DNA of 19,321 nucleotides, taken from contig JBGPOS010000070.1 of assembly GCA_041488155.1 (NCBI GenBank), forward strand, positions 1 to 19,321. Reading direction: 5' to 3'. Each line of letters starts with the position of its first letter. Positions within the stretch are counted from its first letter, which is position 1. The position numbers were made by a program, and so were the translations under genes. The notes beneath the pieces are model-generated. The model was not told the origin of the DNA. It searched no databases and saw only the letters and a list, made by a program, of their open reading frames with translations. Shown one piece after another: positions 1-6,961 of the stretch. Source of the stretch: JBGPOS01 sp041488155. Lineage in GTDB: Bacteria; Chloroflexota; Dehalococcoidia; Tepidiformales; Tepidiformaceae.

Positions 1-15
1 CGCAGCTGGATCGGC

Positions 16-1902
16 CTATGGCTGCAGGGGCACGAGCGTCACGTCCTGGGTCACGAATATCTCGTAGGTCCCGCAGGCCTCCATGTTGCTGAAGTCCCGC
101 GCCCACGCCGGCGTATCCACCTTCCCGAAGGTTGTCCACCGCCCTCCGCTCCCTCCATTCACAAACCGGTAGAGCTCGCCGTACTTGCCACTGATGCTCC
201 CAAGCGCGTCCCGCACGTCTGCTGTGGCCCCTATGTAGACGAAGTCGTTCCAGCCCGCCTTCAAGAGCACCGGCAGTGGCACCGTCAGCCCGAAGCCCTG
301 CGCGAGCGACACCGGCTCTTCCGACAGGAACCAATACGCCTCGCCCGGGTCGAGGCTGTCGAGGGTGCGCCCTATCGACGTCTCGCTGAACCAATGCGTA
401 AAGGTGTCCGTGCCGTCCATCAACCGGTAGATGGCCGAAACGTGCCCGGGGTTGGCCGGATCGGCCGGGAAATCGCTGCCCAACGTTGTTGGGCCGAGCC
501 CGAAGAAGCCCGCGTGGTTCCATCCAACGCGGAGCTCCACGTTGCCGCATTGCACCACTCCCGCCCCCACCCGCCCGCTCGGGCCGAACTCGCTGGTGTT
601 CCCCTGGGCGTCCGTCACGAGCGCGGTCACCCATTGACCCGGCGTCACTGGCGCGCTGTCAAAGGCGAAGTTCCCCAATCCGTCAGTCGTTGCCAGCGCC
701 GCGAGGACCGGGGTGGTCCCGTTGTCACTGGCGCCTCCCGGGACATGAGCGGCCAGGTAGAGCTCGATGCTGCAACCCCCGCACCCCGGCGCGTTGCCCG
801 TGATCCGGGCCTGGGTCGCTCGCGTGATCGTGGGATACCCCCTCCAGTGGTTGGGCCCGGGAGGCAGCCCTCCCGGCGGGTCGATGATGCCGTCGCCGGC
901 CAGGTCGATCGCCAGTGTCCCGATGTTCTGGAAGCGGTTGGCGACGAACCGGTTGCCCGATACGGCCACACCAACGAGGTCAGGCGCCACTCGAACGCCC
1001 GCCCTGGTTGCGTTGAAGATCGCGTTCTCTCGCACCGTCGCCCCACTGCTTGGCTGTCGAAGGTCGACCCCCGTTTCCACCGTCGCCACTCCGCCGGCGC
1101 TGTCCTGGCCGATGATATTGCGGGCGATGTTGGTGCCCGTGAACGCTGCGCCCGTTCCGTCGCCCACCGCCACCGCAACCCCGGCGTTGCCGATGACGTT
1201 CGCGAGTCCCGCCGTCCCGCTGTCGTTCCCGATCACGCTGTTCGCCCCCGTCACGAGGACTCCCACCGCCACGTTCGCCGCTCCGTCCCCGTTGGCAAGG
1301 AACCCGATTCGATTCCCTCCTATCACCGCCGATGGTCCGCTCGTCGCGATCCCCGTCGGGCATCCGCCCACCCGATTACCCCTGTGCAGCGCCGAGTCAC
1401 CTCCTATCAACGTGGAATCGCCCTTCGACGAGATGCAAGTTCCCAGGAAGTGATGGACGGAGAGCCCAAAGACGGTGCTGTGCCCTCCCAGGATGACCAG
1501 GCCGTTGACGAGTCCGCTGGCGTTGCCCCCGTCGATCCGCACCCCGGCGTTTGACGCGTCGACAGCCACCAGCGACCGCGTGATCGCCGGCAAGGGAGTC
1601 CCGAGGACGGTAATCGTTGCCGGCGCTACGGCCGAGAACACCGTCGGGTTGAACCTGATCGTGTAGGGGGCGCCCGAAGCATCGGCGTTCACCCTCTCGA
1701 TGGCACGCCGCAGCGTGCATTTGGTTGCGTCCGGACACACCGACGCCTCCGCAGCGACGCTATCGCCGGTGTTTGTGACTTCGACCGTCAGTCCACTGTC
1801 CGCGCGCGCCCCCGGCCAACCCGCCGTCTTCGTCAGGCCACCGCTCGCCACGAGACTCACTGCCGCGACCGCAACCGCTGCGGTAACCCTCATCAGGCGC
1901 AT
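16..1902 (-). CDS. Secreted CSLREA-domain parallel beta-helix protein with tandem C-terminal GWN repeat
   Basis: About 628 aa. Residues 1-34 look like a signal peptide: basic MRLMR, a hydrophobic Ala/Val stretch, then an ARA-type cleavage region. Residues about 38-84 match the CSLREA-type N-terminal module seen in secreted bacterial proteins, with a CTLRRAIERVNA core after a TNTGDSV stretch. The middle (about 85-400) is Gly/Val/Asn-rich with repeated short turns such as VIGN and GNRI, as in right-handed parallel beta-helix (pectate-lyase-like) folds. Two related modules begin with GWN at about residues 460 and 550 and end the protein. The reading frame stays open upstream to 2328, but that part lies antisense-free over the neighbouring hydrolase gene and lacks protein character, so I start at the ATG at 1902. 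Substrate is unknown; an extracellular, surface-associated or carbohydrate-binding role is inference. The stop TAG is in the window, so the gene is complete. Confidence 0.8.
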   Translation of the reverse strand: MRLMRVTAAVAVAAVSLVASGGLTKTAGWPGARADSGLTVEVTNTGDSVAAEASVCPDATKCTLRRAIERVNADASGAPYTIRFNPTVFSAVAPATITVLGTPLPAITRSLVAVDASNAGVRIDGGNASGLVNGLVILGGHSTVFGLSVHHFLGTCISSKGDSTLIGGDSALHRGNRVGGCPTGIATSGPSAVIGGNRIGFLANGDGAANVAVGVLVTGANSVIGNDSGTAGLANVIGNAGVAVAVGDGTGAAFTGTNIARNIIGQDSAGGVATVETGVDLRQPSSGATVRENAIFNATRAGVRVAPDLVGVAVSGNRFVANRFQNIGTLAIDLAGDGIIDPPGGLPPGPNHWRGYPTITRATQARITGNAPGCGGCSIELYLAAHVPGGASDNGTTPVLAALATTDGLGNFAFDSAPVTPGQWVTALVTDAQGNTSEFGPSGRVGAGVVQCGNVELRVGWNHAGFFGLGPTTLGSDFPADPANPGHVSAIYRLMDGTDTFTHWFSETSIGRTLDSLDPGEAYWFLSEEPVSLAQGFGLTVPLPVLLKAGWNDFVYIGATADVRDALGSISGKYGELYRFVNGGSGGRWTTFGKVDTPAWARDFSNMEACGTYEIFVTQDVTLVPLQP

Positions 1903-1926
1903 CACAGGCAAGCTACCGTGACTCGA

Positions 1927-1956
1927 CGAGCGGGAGCAAGGGTTCGGTCCCGCTCG
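1927..1956 (-). other. Inverted repeat in the gap between the MBL-fold gene and the beta-helix gene
   Basis: A 9-bp perfect stem (cgagcggga paired with tcccgctcg) encloses a 12-base loop. It lies between the hydrolase stop codon (1965-1967) and the start of the secreted protein (1902). No T-run follows on the minus strand, so it is not a convincing intrinsic terminator. It may still block read-through or mark an mRNA end. Confidence 0.4.
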
Positions 1957-1964
1957 CCCTCTGG

Positions 1965-2798
1965 CTACAGTGCCCGGAACGACCGCTTCCCTTCCAGCCG
2001 GACGATTCGCCCGAACCCCGGGTGCGGCCAATGGCCGGCGATCCACGTGCGCCCGTCGTCCGCCGCCGCGTTGAAGAGGCCCTCTCGCGTCTTCGCCGAT
2101 AGCACCGGGTCCGTATCGAATGCGGGCGACCAGTCCGGGTGGTCCAGCTGCGCCGGGTGGTGGCTGGCATCGCCCACGATCACGGCGCGTTCCCCCTGCG
2201 ATGCAATCCCCACCGCCACGTGGCCAGGCGTGTGGCCCGGCGCCGAAATGAACGTCAGGTTCTGGTCGAACGCCTTTTCGCCGCTCGTGAAGTCGATGTA
2301 TCCCGTCTCCTTCAGCGGCGCCACGCACTCCACCAGGTGCGCGTTACCCGGCTGTTCCAGCTGCTCCGCTGTCATCCAGTAGTCCCACTCCGCCTGTTGA
2401 ATGACAAACCGGGCTTTCGGAAAGAAAACCTGTCGCGAACCATCGTCGGCATCGATCGTGTTCCAGCCCACGTGGTCGATGTGCAAATGCGTGTGAAGCA
2501 CCGTATCGATCTCGGAAGGGGCCACGCCAGCGTCCTTGAGCCCCTCGTCGAGCTTCCCCCGCGGGAATCCCGGCCGCCGCCGGGCTCCGAGGCCCGTGTC
2601 AACCAGGATGTTCTTCCCTGCCGATCGCACGAGGTAGCAGGAGATCGACATCTGCATGAGCCCACGCTCATCGGCGAGGTGGCTGTACTCTGCCGAGAAC
2701 TGGTCGGCGTAGCGAGGCATGAACTGCTTCGGATCCATAAGAAGCGGCGTGTCCAGGATCGCTGTGATCTCCACGCTGCCGACGGTGACTTTGTGCAT
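1965..2798 (-). CDS. Metallo-beta-lactamase-fold hydrolase
   Basis: 277 aa from the ATG at 2798, chosen because a purine-rich Shine-Dalgarno (AGGGGGA) lies about 7 bases upstream; the frame extends 29 codons further but with poor protein character. Metal ligands of the fold are all visible: HxHxDH as HTHLHIDH at residues 102-109 (H104, H106, D108, H109), a histidine in APGHTPGH (H189), D210 in IVGDAS and H256 in AGHWPH. This set predicts a two-metal hydrolase. The overall layout (a SCYLVRSAGKNILVDTG strand before the motif, APGHTPGHVAVGI after it) resembles the quorum-quenching lactonase/AHL-lactonase-like branch, but the substrate cannot be read from sequence. It is divergent from an HxlR regulator 115 bp away, a common arrangement for an enzyme with its local regulator. 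Confidence 0.88.
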   Translation of the reverse strand: MHKVTVGSVEITAILDTPLLMDPKQFMPRYADQFSAEYSHLADERGLMQMSISCYLVRSAGKNILVDTGLGARRRPGFPRGKLDEGLKDAGVAPSEIDTVLHTHLHIDHVGWNTIDADDGSRQVFFPKARFVIQQAEWDYWMTAEQLEQPGNAHLVECVAPLKETGYIDFTSGEKAFDQNLTFISAPGHTPGHVAVGIASQGERAVIVGDASHHPAQLDHPDWSPAFDTDPVLSAKTREGLFNAAADDGRTWIAGHWPHPGFGRIVRLEGKRSFRAL

Positions 2799-2823
2799 GC
2801 GAGCATCCCCCTGCTGGCCTGCG

Positions 2824-2829
2824 ATTCTA
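2824..2829 (-). promoter_or_regulatory. Candidate -10 box for the MBL-fold hydrolase gene
   Basis: On the minus strand TAGAAT (five of six matches to TATAAT) lies 25 bases upstream of the ATG at 2798. It would give a leader of about 20 bases that still contains the Shine-Dalgarno. I see no good -35 hexamer at 16-18 bases, so this may be an activator-dependent or weak promoter. Confidence 0.35.
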
Positions 2830-2913
2830 CTCGCCCGTCCACCTCCCGTGCGCCAGCCCGGGCTTCCGCTGCGAATATCGAACATTGCAGATGGGCCGTG
2901 GTAGGCTTAGGCC

Positions 2914-3387
2914 ATGAGGCGCACCAGCTTCGCCGAGATGGACTGCTCGGTCGCCCGCACCCTCGAGGTCGTCGGCGAGTGGTGGACCATGCTCATCGTG
3001 CGCGAGGCCTTCAGCGGCGTGCGGCGCTTCGATGACTTCCAGGCACACCTCGGCATCGCGCGAAACGTCCTCGCCTCTCGCCTTCAGGGCCTCGTCGACC
3101 ACGGTATCCTCGAACGCCGGCCCTACCAAGATCGGCCCGAGCGCTTCGAATACCGGCTCACCCAGAAGGGCCTCGACCTCTACCCCCTCCTTGTCTCGCT
3201 GATGCGTTGGGGCGACCGCTGGACGGCTGGCGAGGCAGGTCCTCCGGTTCAGCTTATCCACGACTGCGGCCACGACCCCGAAGCAGCCCTGATTTGCACC
3301 CACTGCGGGCGTGAACTGAAGCCGCGCGAAGTGAAGGCAAGCTCCGCGTCCGCCCGGCCCGAGGCCGGCGCTCAGGCTCTTCGCTAG
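2914..3387 (+). CDS. HxlR-family winged-helix transcriptional regulator
   Basis: 157 aa. It begins with a CSVARTLEVVGEWWTMLIVRE helix typical of HxlR regulators (cysteine near residue 11, then a GxWW/TMLIVRE core). Next come RRFDDFQAHLGIARNVLASRL (the recognition helix-turn-helix, about residues 37-57) and LVDHGILERRPYQDRPERFEYRLTQKG (the wing, about 60-86). The C-terminal tail carries C-x-H and CTHCGREL, a small cysteine/histidine cluster that could bind metal; this tail occurs in part of the family. HxlR proteins usually act as dimers controlling a nearby gene, often in response to redox or aldehyde stress. Here the obvious target is the divergent MBL-fold hydrolase. Its stop lies 4 bp from the convergent SCO1664-family gene. 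Confidence 0.9.
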   Translation: MRRTSFAEMDCSVARTLEVVGEWWTMLIVREAFSGVRRFDDFQAHLGIARNVLASRLQGLVDHGILERRPYQDRPERFEYRLTQKGLDLYPLLVSLMRWGDRWTAGEAGPPVQLIHDCGHDPEAALICTHCGRELKPREVKASSASARPEAGAQALR

Positions 3388-3391
3388 CGAA

Positions 3392-4126
3392 TTAGACCAG
3401 CGGCCAGGGGTAACTACGGTGTGGTCCTGGTTGTGGGAACGTCCGCCTCGTCAACAACTGTTCGATCCTGCCCAGGAGCGCCGCGGCTTCCTCCGGCTCT
3501 AACATCTCCAGCAATGGCAGAGCCTCCGGAGCTTCCTGGTCGATGGCGTGCCCGGCCGCCTCGACCTCCCCAAGCCACGCGTCGTCGACCGCCTCGTCAG
3601 CCCAATCCCACATCACCGTGCGCAGCTTGTACTGGTAGTGGAAGCAGAGGCCGTGATCGATCCCCCAGATTCGACCGTTCTCATCGAGCAGGCAGTGGCC
3701 GCCCTTTCGGTCAGCATTGTTGGCGACATAATCAAAGACGACCATTCGCTGTAGCTGAGGGACGAACTCAGGCCGGCCCCGTTGCTCGAAGAAGTGCGAA
3801 TCCCGGTCGTGGTTGATGTACACCTGCAGCGATCCGACGCCTTCCGGCCCCTCTCGTGCCACCGTCGGCGGCACGAATGGCCAGCCGATCAACTGCGAAA
3901 GCCGATACGCCGCCACCTCACGCCGATATAGAGTCCCCTCGGGAAAGTCCCAGAGAGGGTTTTCGCCGCGGCGCGGTTTGTACACCGCTGCGAACGCCTC
4001 ACCGCCGGGTGCGCAGAGATGGGCGAGGTACACGTAGTTCGAGGAGTACCACAGGGCGCGGCAGTCCTCGAACTCCCCACGGAGAAGCATCTCTTCGGCT
4101 TCATGGAAGTCGATGGGGTCGCTCAC
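3392..4126 (-). CDS. SCO1664-family protein with PI3/PI4-kinase-like fold
   Basis: 244 aa from a GTG start at 4126. The sequence reads as a compact atypical kinase of the SCO1664 family (named for a Streptomyces protein). YKP at residues 49-51 supplies a candidate nucleotide-binding lysine, DYVANNADRKGGH at 132-144 is the catalytic-loop-like motif, and GIDHGLCF at 155-162 is the metal-binding DFG-equivalent. Phosphatidylinositol-kinase-like and HipA-like proteins share this fold. The substrate is unknown. In actinobacteria this family is usually met beside mycothiol-ligase and phosphatase genes; none of those is present here. A weak Shine-Dalgarno leaves the start slightly uncertain; the next in-frame ATG is at residue 13. 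Confidence 0.85.
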   Translation of the reverse strand: MSDPIDFHEAEEMLLRGEFEDCRALWYSSNYVYLAHLCAPGGEAFAAVYKPRRGENPLWDFPEGTLYRREVAAYRLSQLIGWPFVPPTVAREGPEGVGSLQVYINHDRDSHFFEQRGRPEFVPQLQRMVVFDYVANNADRKGGHCLLDENGRIWGIDHGLCFHYQYKLRTVMWDWADEAVDDAWLGEVEAAGHAIDQEAPEALPLLEMLEPEEAAALLGRIEQLLTRRTFPQPGPHRSYPWPLV

Positions 4127-4176
4127 CGCCCGAGCTTATCAGAATCGCCGTTTGCTCAACGTCGGCGGCGCCCAAC

Positions 4177-5067
4177 TCACACCGTGATGGAGCCCCGGAG
4201 CACCGTGATGGCACTCCCTCCGACCCGAACCTCCAGTGGCTCGTCGCCTTCGGCATCCACCTCGATCTCCACCACCCCAGGGCGCCCGGCGAAGTGCCCT
4301 TGCTCCACGCTGTAACGGTGTTCGCGCACCAATGCGTATTTCCAGAGATACGCTGCCATTCCCCCGCTGGCGCTGCCAGTTACAGGATCCTCCGGGATTC
4401 CTATGCTTCCTGCGAAGTGCCGTGAATGGGCTCTGTGTCCGGTTTCGAACGCTTCGAGCGCGAAGACGTGCGTACTGAAGAACCCGCCCTCCCGCTCGAG
4501 GCCGCCGAGTTCCGAAAGACTCGGCTTCAGACGCCCCAGGACCTCCAACGACCGGACCGCCACCATCGCCTGGGGAGTACCGGTGCTCACCACTTGCACA
4601 GGCACTCCCGGGAGCAGGTCGGAAAGCGCAATCCCCAGGGCCGTAGCCACCTTGGCCCCCTCAAGGCGGCCCTGGAACTCCGGCTTCGCCTGGGTCATCA
4701 CCACACGCACGTTGTCGGCACTGTCCAGCATCAAGTCAACTGGCAACACGCCGATGGTCAGCTCCTGCGTTACCCGCGTGGGCCCGGACGCCACGGCGAT
4801 CCGCCCCTCCTCTGCCAGCGTATGCATGGTCGCGATCGTCGGGTGCCCGGCCAGCGGGATCTCTTGTCCTGGAGTGAAGAATCGCACCTTGAAGTCGGCC
4901 TTGGTCGAGGGGAACACGAACGCTGTTTCGCTCAGGTTCAACTCACGGGCGATGCTCTGCATCTGTTCCGCCGTCAGGCCGTCAGCATCTGTAATGACGC
5001 CGCATGGGTTTCCGGCGTAGCGGCGAGTAGTGAACGCGTCGACGATCTTTACCTGGTAGTCGGTCAT
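4177..5067 (-). CDS. PhzF-family isomerase
   Basis: 296 aa, the usual length of the family. The start is placed at the ATG at 5067 (MTDYQVKIVDAFT), where family similarity begins; the frame upstream (to 5142) is low-quality sequence. The family's catalytic glutamate is present as E47 in LNLSETAF. AGHPT at 73-77 and DPVTGSASGG at 227-236 are the two glycine-rich signatures that line the active site between the two hotdog-like domains. PhzF of pseudomonads isomerises a phenazine precursor, but most bacterial homologues stand outside phenazine clusters and their substrates are unknown. No phenazine genes are nearby, so I would not infer phenazine synthesis. The region directly before the ATG lacks a Shine-Dalgarno, so the transcript may be leaderless. 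Confidence 0.92.
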   Translation of the reverse strand: MTDYQVKIVDAFTTRRYAGNPCGVITDADGLTAEQMQSIARELNLSETAFVFPSTKADFKVRFFTPGQEIPLAGHPTIATMHTLAEEGRIAVASGPTRVTQELTIGVLPVDLMLDSADNVRVVMTQAKPEFQGRLEGAKVATALGIALSDLLPGVPVQVVSTGTPQAMVAVRSLEVLGRLKPSLSELGGLEREGGFFSTHVFALEAFETGHRAHSRHFAGSIGIPEDPVTGSASGGMAAYLWKYALVREHRYSVEQGHFAGRPGVVEIEVDAEGDEPLEVRVGGSAITVLRGSITV

Positions 5068-5142
5068 TGCCGGAGGATAGCAGAGGTCGCGTACACTGCG
5101 GCCACAGTCGGCTCGGGGCCGACGCGATGCTCGGAGGCCCAA

Positions 5143-5652
5143 ATGGCCCCTCTTTCCGGTCGTTTCCCGCTCGACGACGACGAACTCGCCACCTCGATCG
5201 GAGAAGCCCTCGTCGCTCTAAGCGCGAAGCTCGCCGTCGCTGAAACCACAGCCGGCGGCCTCATCAGCGCTCGACTCCTCAGCGTCCCGGGCGCCTCGCG
5301 CTGGTTCGAACGCGGCATTGTCCCGTACACCGGAACGGCCCGCCGCAGCATTCTCGACACAGACACCGACATCCTGCGCACGCATGGCGCCGTCAGTCCC
5401 GAAGCTGTCGCCGACATGGTTGAACGCCTGCGCACGATCGCCGAAGTCGACTACGCGATCGGGGAAAGCGGCATTGCAGGGCCCCAGGGCAGCCGCCGCT
5501 CCCCCAAGCCCATCGGCTCTGTGGTCATGGCCGTCACAGGTCCCGCAGGCACGGTCAGTGAGGAGCGCGTCTTCCCGGGTTCACGGGCCGAGGTAATGGT
5601 CCAGATCTCGGATCGAACCCTGGAGATGCTGCTCCACGCCCTGCGAAGCTGA
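5143..5652 (+). CDS. CinA C-terminal-domain protein, stand-alone nicotinamide-nucleotide amidase-like
   Basis: 169 aa, the size of a stand-alone CinA C-terminal (PncC-type) domain with no N-terminal CinA/MoaB-like half. The start is the ATG at 5143, preceded by GGAGG at about 7 bases; the frame continues far upstream but only as antisense of the PhzF gene. Characteristic segments are AETTAGGLISARLLSVPGAS (33-52), HGAVSPEAV (81-89), GESGIAGPQG (107-116) and KPIGSV (122-127). PncC enzymes deamidate nicotinamide mononucleotide in pyridine-nucleotide salvage. The first motif is normally ESCTGG; here it is ETTAGG, and the lysine usual in the following YSNxxK-type segment is an arginine (YTGTARR). 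Enzymatic activity is therefore uncertain. The gene is divergent from phzF and convergent with the aspartic protease. Confidence 0.85.
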   Translation: MAPLSGRFPLDDDELATSIGEALVALSAKLAVAETTAGGLISARLLSVPGASRWFERGIVPYTGTARRSILDTDTDILRTHGAVSPEAVADMVERLRTIAEVDYAIGESGIAGPQGSRRSPKPIGSVVMAVTGPAGTVSEERVFPGSRAEVMVQISDRTLEMLLHALRS

Positions 5653-5671
5653 CTAGTCCGGCGCTCTTTGG

Positions 5672-6154
5672 TTAGCGCAGGATGGGCGACGGCGCCAGCA
5701 TGTAGGTATTGCGCCCACGGTCGGGGAGCACCCGCAACTGCTGGTTCTGGAGGTCGGGCTCCAGGCCCAGCATCTCCAGGGGGATCACCCCCAGGAGGGG
5801 CTCACTCCCGGTCCCGAGGGCGAGACACTCGAACGTCCCCGTGCGGCCCATCACGGTGATCTTGGCGTCCTCGTACAGCGGCATCGTCGCCGTCCCTGTC
5901 GCCGTGGCGACCACCGTCTCTCGAAGGACCTCGAGCCCGAGGGCATCGATGACCTCCTGCGGAAGGCACAACGTCGTCGCCCCGGTGTCGACAAGCACTC
6001 CCTCCAGGGTGAGAGACCGCACCTCGGCGGGACCTATCACACCGCGCGATGCCAGCGCCTCGTCAACTCTGTTTGTAACGGTGATTTCGGTCAGAACTTT
6101 GCCCACTCGCCGCTCTTTCAGTTGCTGCCTGGGGGCCGCCGCACGGATGCTCAT
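5672..6154 (-). CDS. Retropepsin-like clan AA aspartic protease
   Basis: 160 aa if translated from the ATG at 6154. A GTG at 6106 with an AAAGAG upstream is an alternative start giving about 144 aa. The catalytic signature is VLVDTGATTLCLP (about residues 53-65, with D56-T57-G58). It is followed by the second hydrophobic glycine loop, LGTGSEPLLGVIPLEMLGLEPDL, and a short C-terminus. One DTG per chain and this length match single-domain bacterial retropepsin-like proteases that act as homodimers. No signal peptide or membrane segment is visible, so it is probably cytoplasmic; substrates are unknown. It lies 45 bp after pyrK on the same strand but has its own -10 box, so it may be transcribed both ways. 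Confidence 0.8.
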   Translation of the reverse strand: MSIRAAAPRQQLKERRVGKVLTEITVTNRVDEALASRGVIGPAEVRSLTLEGVLVDTGATTLCLPQEVIDALGLEVLRETVVATATGTATMPLYEDAKITVMGRTGTFECLALGTGSEPLLGVIPLEMLGLEPDLQNQQLRVLPDRGRNTYMLAPSPILR

Positions 6155-6160
6155 GGCGGG

Positions 6161-6166
6161 ATTATA
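6161..6166 (-). promoter_or_regulatory. Perfect TATAAT -10 box of the aspartic protease gene
   Basis: The minus strand reads TATAAT with six bases between it and the ATG at 6154. The transcription start would fall at or next to that ATG. This implies either a leaderless mRNA using the ATG or a 5' leader leading to the GTG at 6106. No good -35 hexamer is visible 16-18 bases upstream. Confidence 0.5.
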
Positions 6167-6199
6167 CGCGCCCCTGCAGACGATGCGCTCCCTGGTTCG

Positions 6200-6961
6200 C
6201 TAGAACACGTCGAACAGGTTGAACCGCGGGCCGTCCTTGCAGCACAGCTTCACCCCGCGCTTTGTGAACACGGCGCATCCGTAACACATCCCCCAGCCGC
6301 AGGGCATGCGCTCTTCCATCAGGATCTCGGGCCGCTGGCGTCTGCCGTTCCGTCGCAAAGCTTCCGCCAGGCTGACGAACATTGCGGTTGGCCCGCACGC
6401 GTAGATCTTGCTCGCCCACTCCTGGTACTTCCCCAGGTGCGCTGTCACGAACCCCTTTGGTCCGGCCGACCCGTCCTCCGTCACGACGACGTACTCCACT
6501 TCCCGAGGCCACGCCGAGGGCGCAAGGAGGCCCGCCGCCGTCCGTGCACCCATCATCGCTACCACCTGGTGCCCACCAGCGACCGCCCGCTCCGCCAGGT
6601 CGACCAATGGCGCGACCCCGACCCCGCCGCCGATGAGGAGCAGGTTGCCGCTCGTTTCCGGGAGGCGGTAGCCTCGCCCCAGCGGCCCATACATTCGCAC
6701 GGCATCGCTCGGTTTCCGTTCCGCCAGCCACGCCGTGCCCTTCCCGATCACCGAATAAAGCAGCGCGAAGCGGTCGCCTTCGATGCGGTGATAGCTGAAC
6801 GCCCGCGCGAACATTGGGTCGAGCCCGTCATCGCCGCAGTGCACCATCACGAACTGGCCCGACTCCGGTGCGGCCGCGAGGCCCGGTCCATGGAACCACG
6901 CGACCCACCCCCCTTCGTAGACCTTCTCGTTGGACAGCACCGTGGCGGTTTCGATGATCAT
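6200..6961 (-). CDS. pyrK: Dihydroorotate dehydrogenase electron-transfer subunit PyrK
   Basis: 253 aa. The ATG at 6961 overlaps the carB stop as ATGA, so the genes are translationally coupled. PyrK passes electrons from dihydroorotate oxidised by PyrD-B to NAD via FAD and a [2Fe-2S] cluster. Visible parts are an FAD-binding barrel with ARAFSY (52-57) and YGPLGRGY (91-98), an NAD-binding fold starting GGGVGVAPLVDLA (111-123), and a C-terminal cluster CGWGMCYGCAV with C221, C226 and C229, then LCCKDGP giving C240 or C241. The third-to-fourth cysteine gap (10-11 residues) is shorter than the roughly 14 of well-known PyrK proteins. The class-1B partner PyrD normally sits next door but is not in this window. 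No terminator follows. Confidence 0.93.
   Translation of the reverse strand: MIIETATVLSNEKVYEGGWVAWFHGPGLAAAPESGQFVMVHCGDDGLDPMFARAFSYHRIEGDRFALLYSVIGKGTAWLAERKPSDAVRMYGPLGRGYRLPETSGNLLLIGGGVGVAPLVDLAERAVAGGHQVVAMMGARTAAGLLAPSAWPREVEYVVVTEDGSAGPKGFVTAHLGKYQEWASKIYACGPTAMFVSLAEALRRNGRRQRPEILMEERMPCGWGMCYGCAVFTKRGVKLCCKDGPRFNLFDVF

Noticed and set aside
394..1554. A 386-codon plus-strand open frame antisense to the secreted beta-helix gene
   Set aside because: Its composition is Arg/Pro/His-rich noise typical of antisense frames in GC-rich DNA, while the minus strand has a signal peptide, a known domain and repeats.
1903..2328. N-terminal extension of the beta-helix reading frame
   Set aside because: It overlaps the MBL-fold gene in another frame, has low-complexity Arg/Gly/Pro content and precedes a clear signal peptide start at 1902.
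2139..3035. A 298-codon plus-strand frame across the MBL and HxlR genes
   Set aside because: It is antisense to the MBL gene with intact metal motifs and out of frame with HxlR; the protein has no domain character.
3392..4126. HipA-like toxin interpretation of the SCO1664-family gene
   Set aside because: The motifs fit the SCO1664 family better, and there is no small HipB-type antitoxin gene beside it.
4177..5067. Phenazine biosynthesis locus suggested by the PhzF homologue
   Set aside because: No other phenazine gene is nearby, and most PhzF homologues are not phenazine enzymes.
4426..5142. Long upstream extension of the CinA frame
   Set aside because: It is antisense of phzF, and a Shine-Dalgarno precedes the ATG at 5143 where family similarity starts.
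5661..5678. Small hairpin gcgct/agcgc between the convergent cinA-like and protease genes
   Set aside because: It has only five base pairs, overlaps the protease stop codon and has no clear U-run, so I do not call a terminator.
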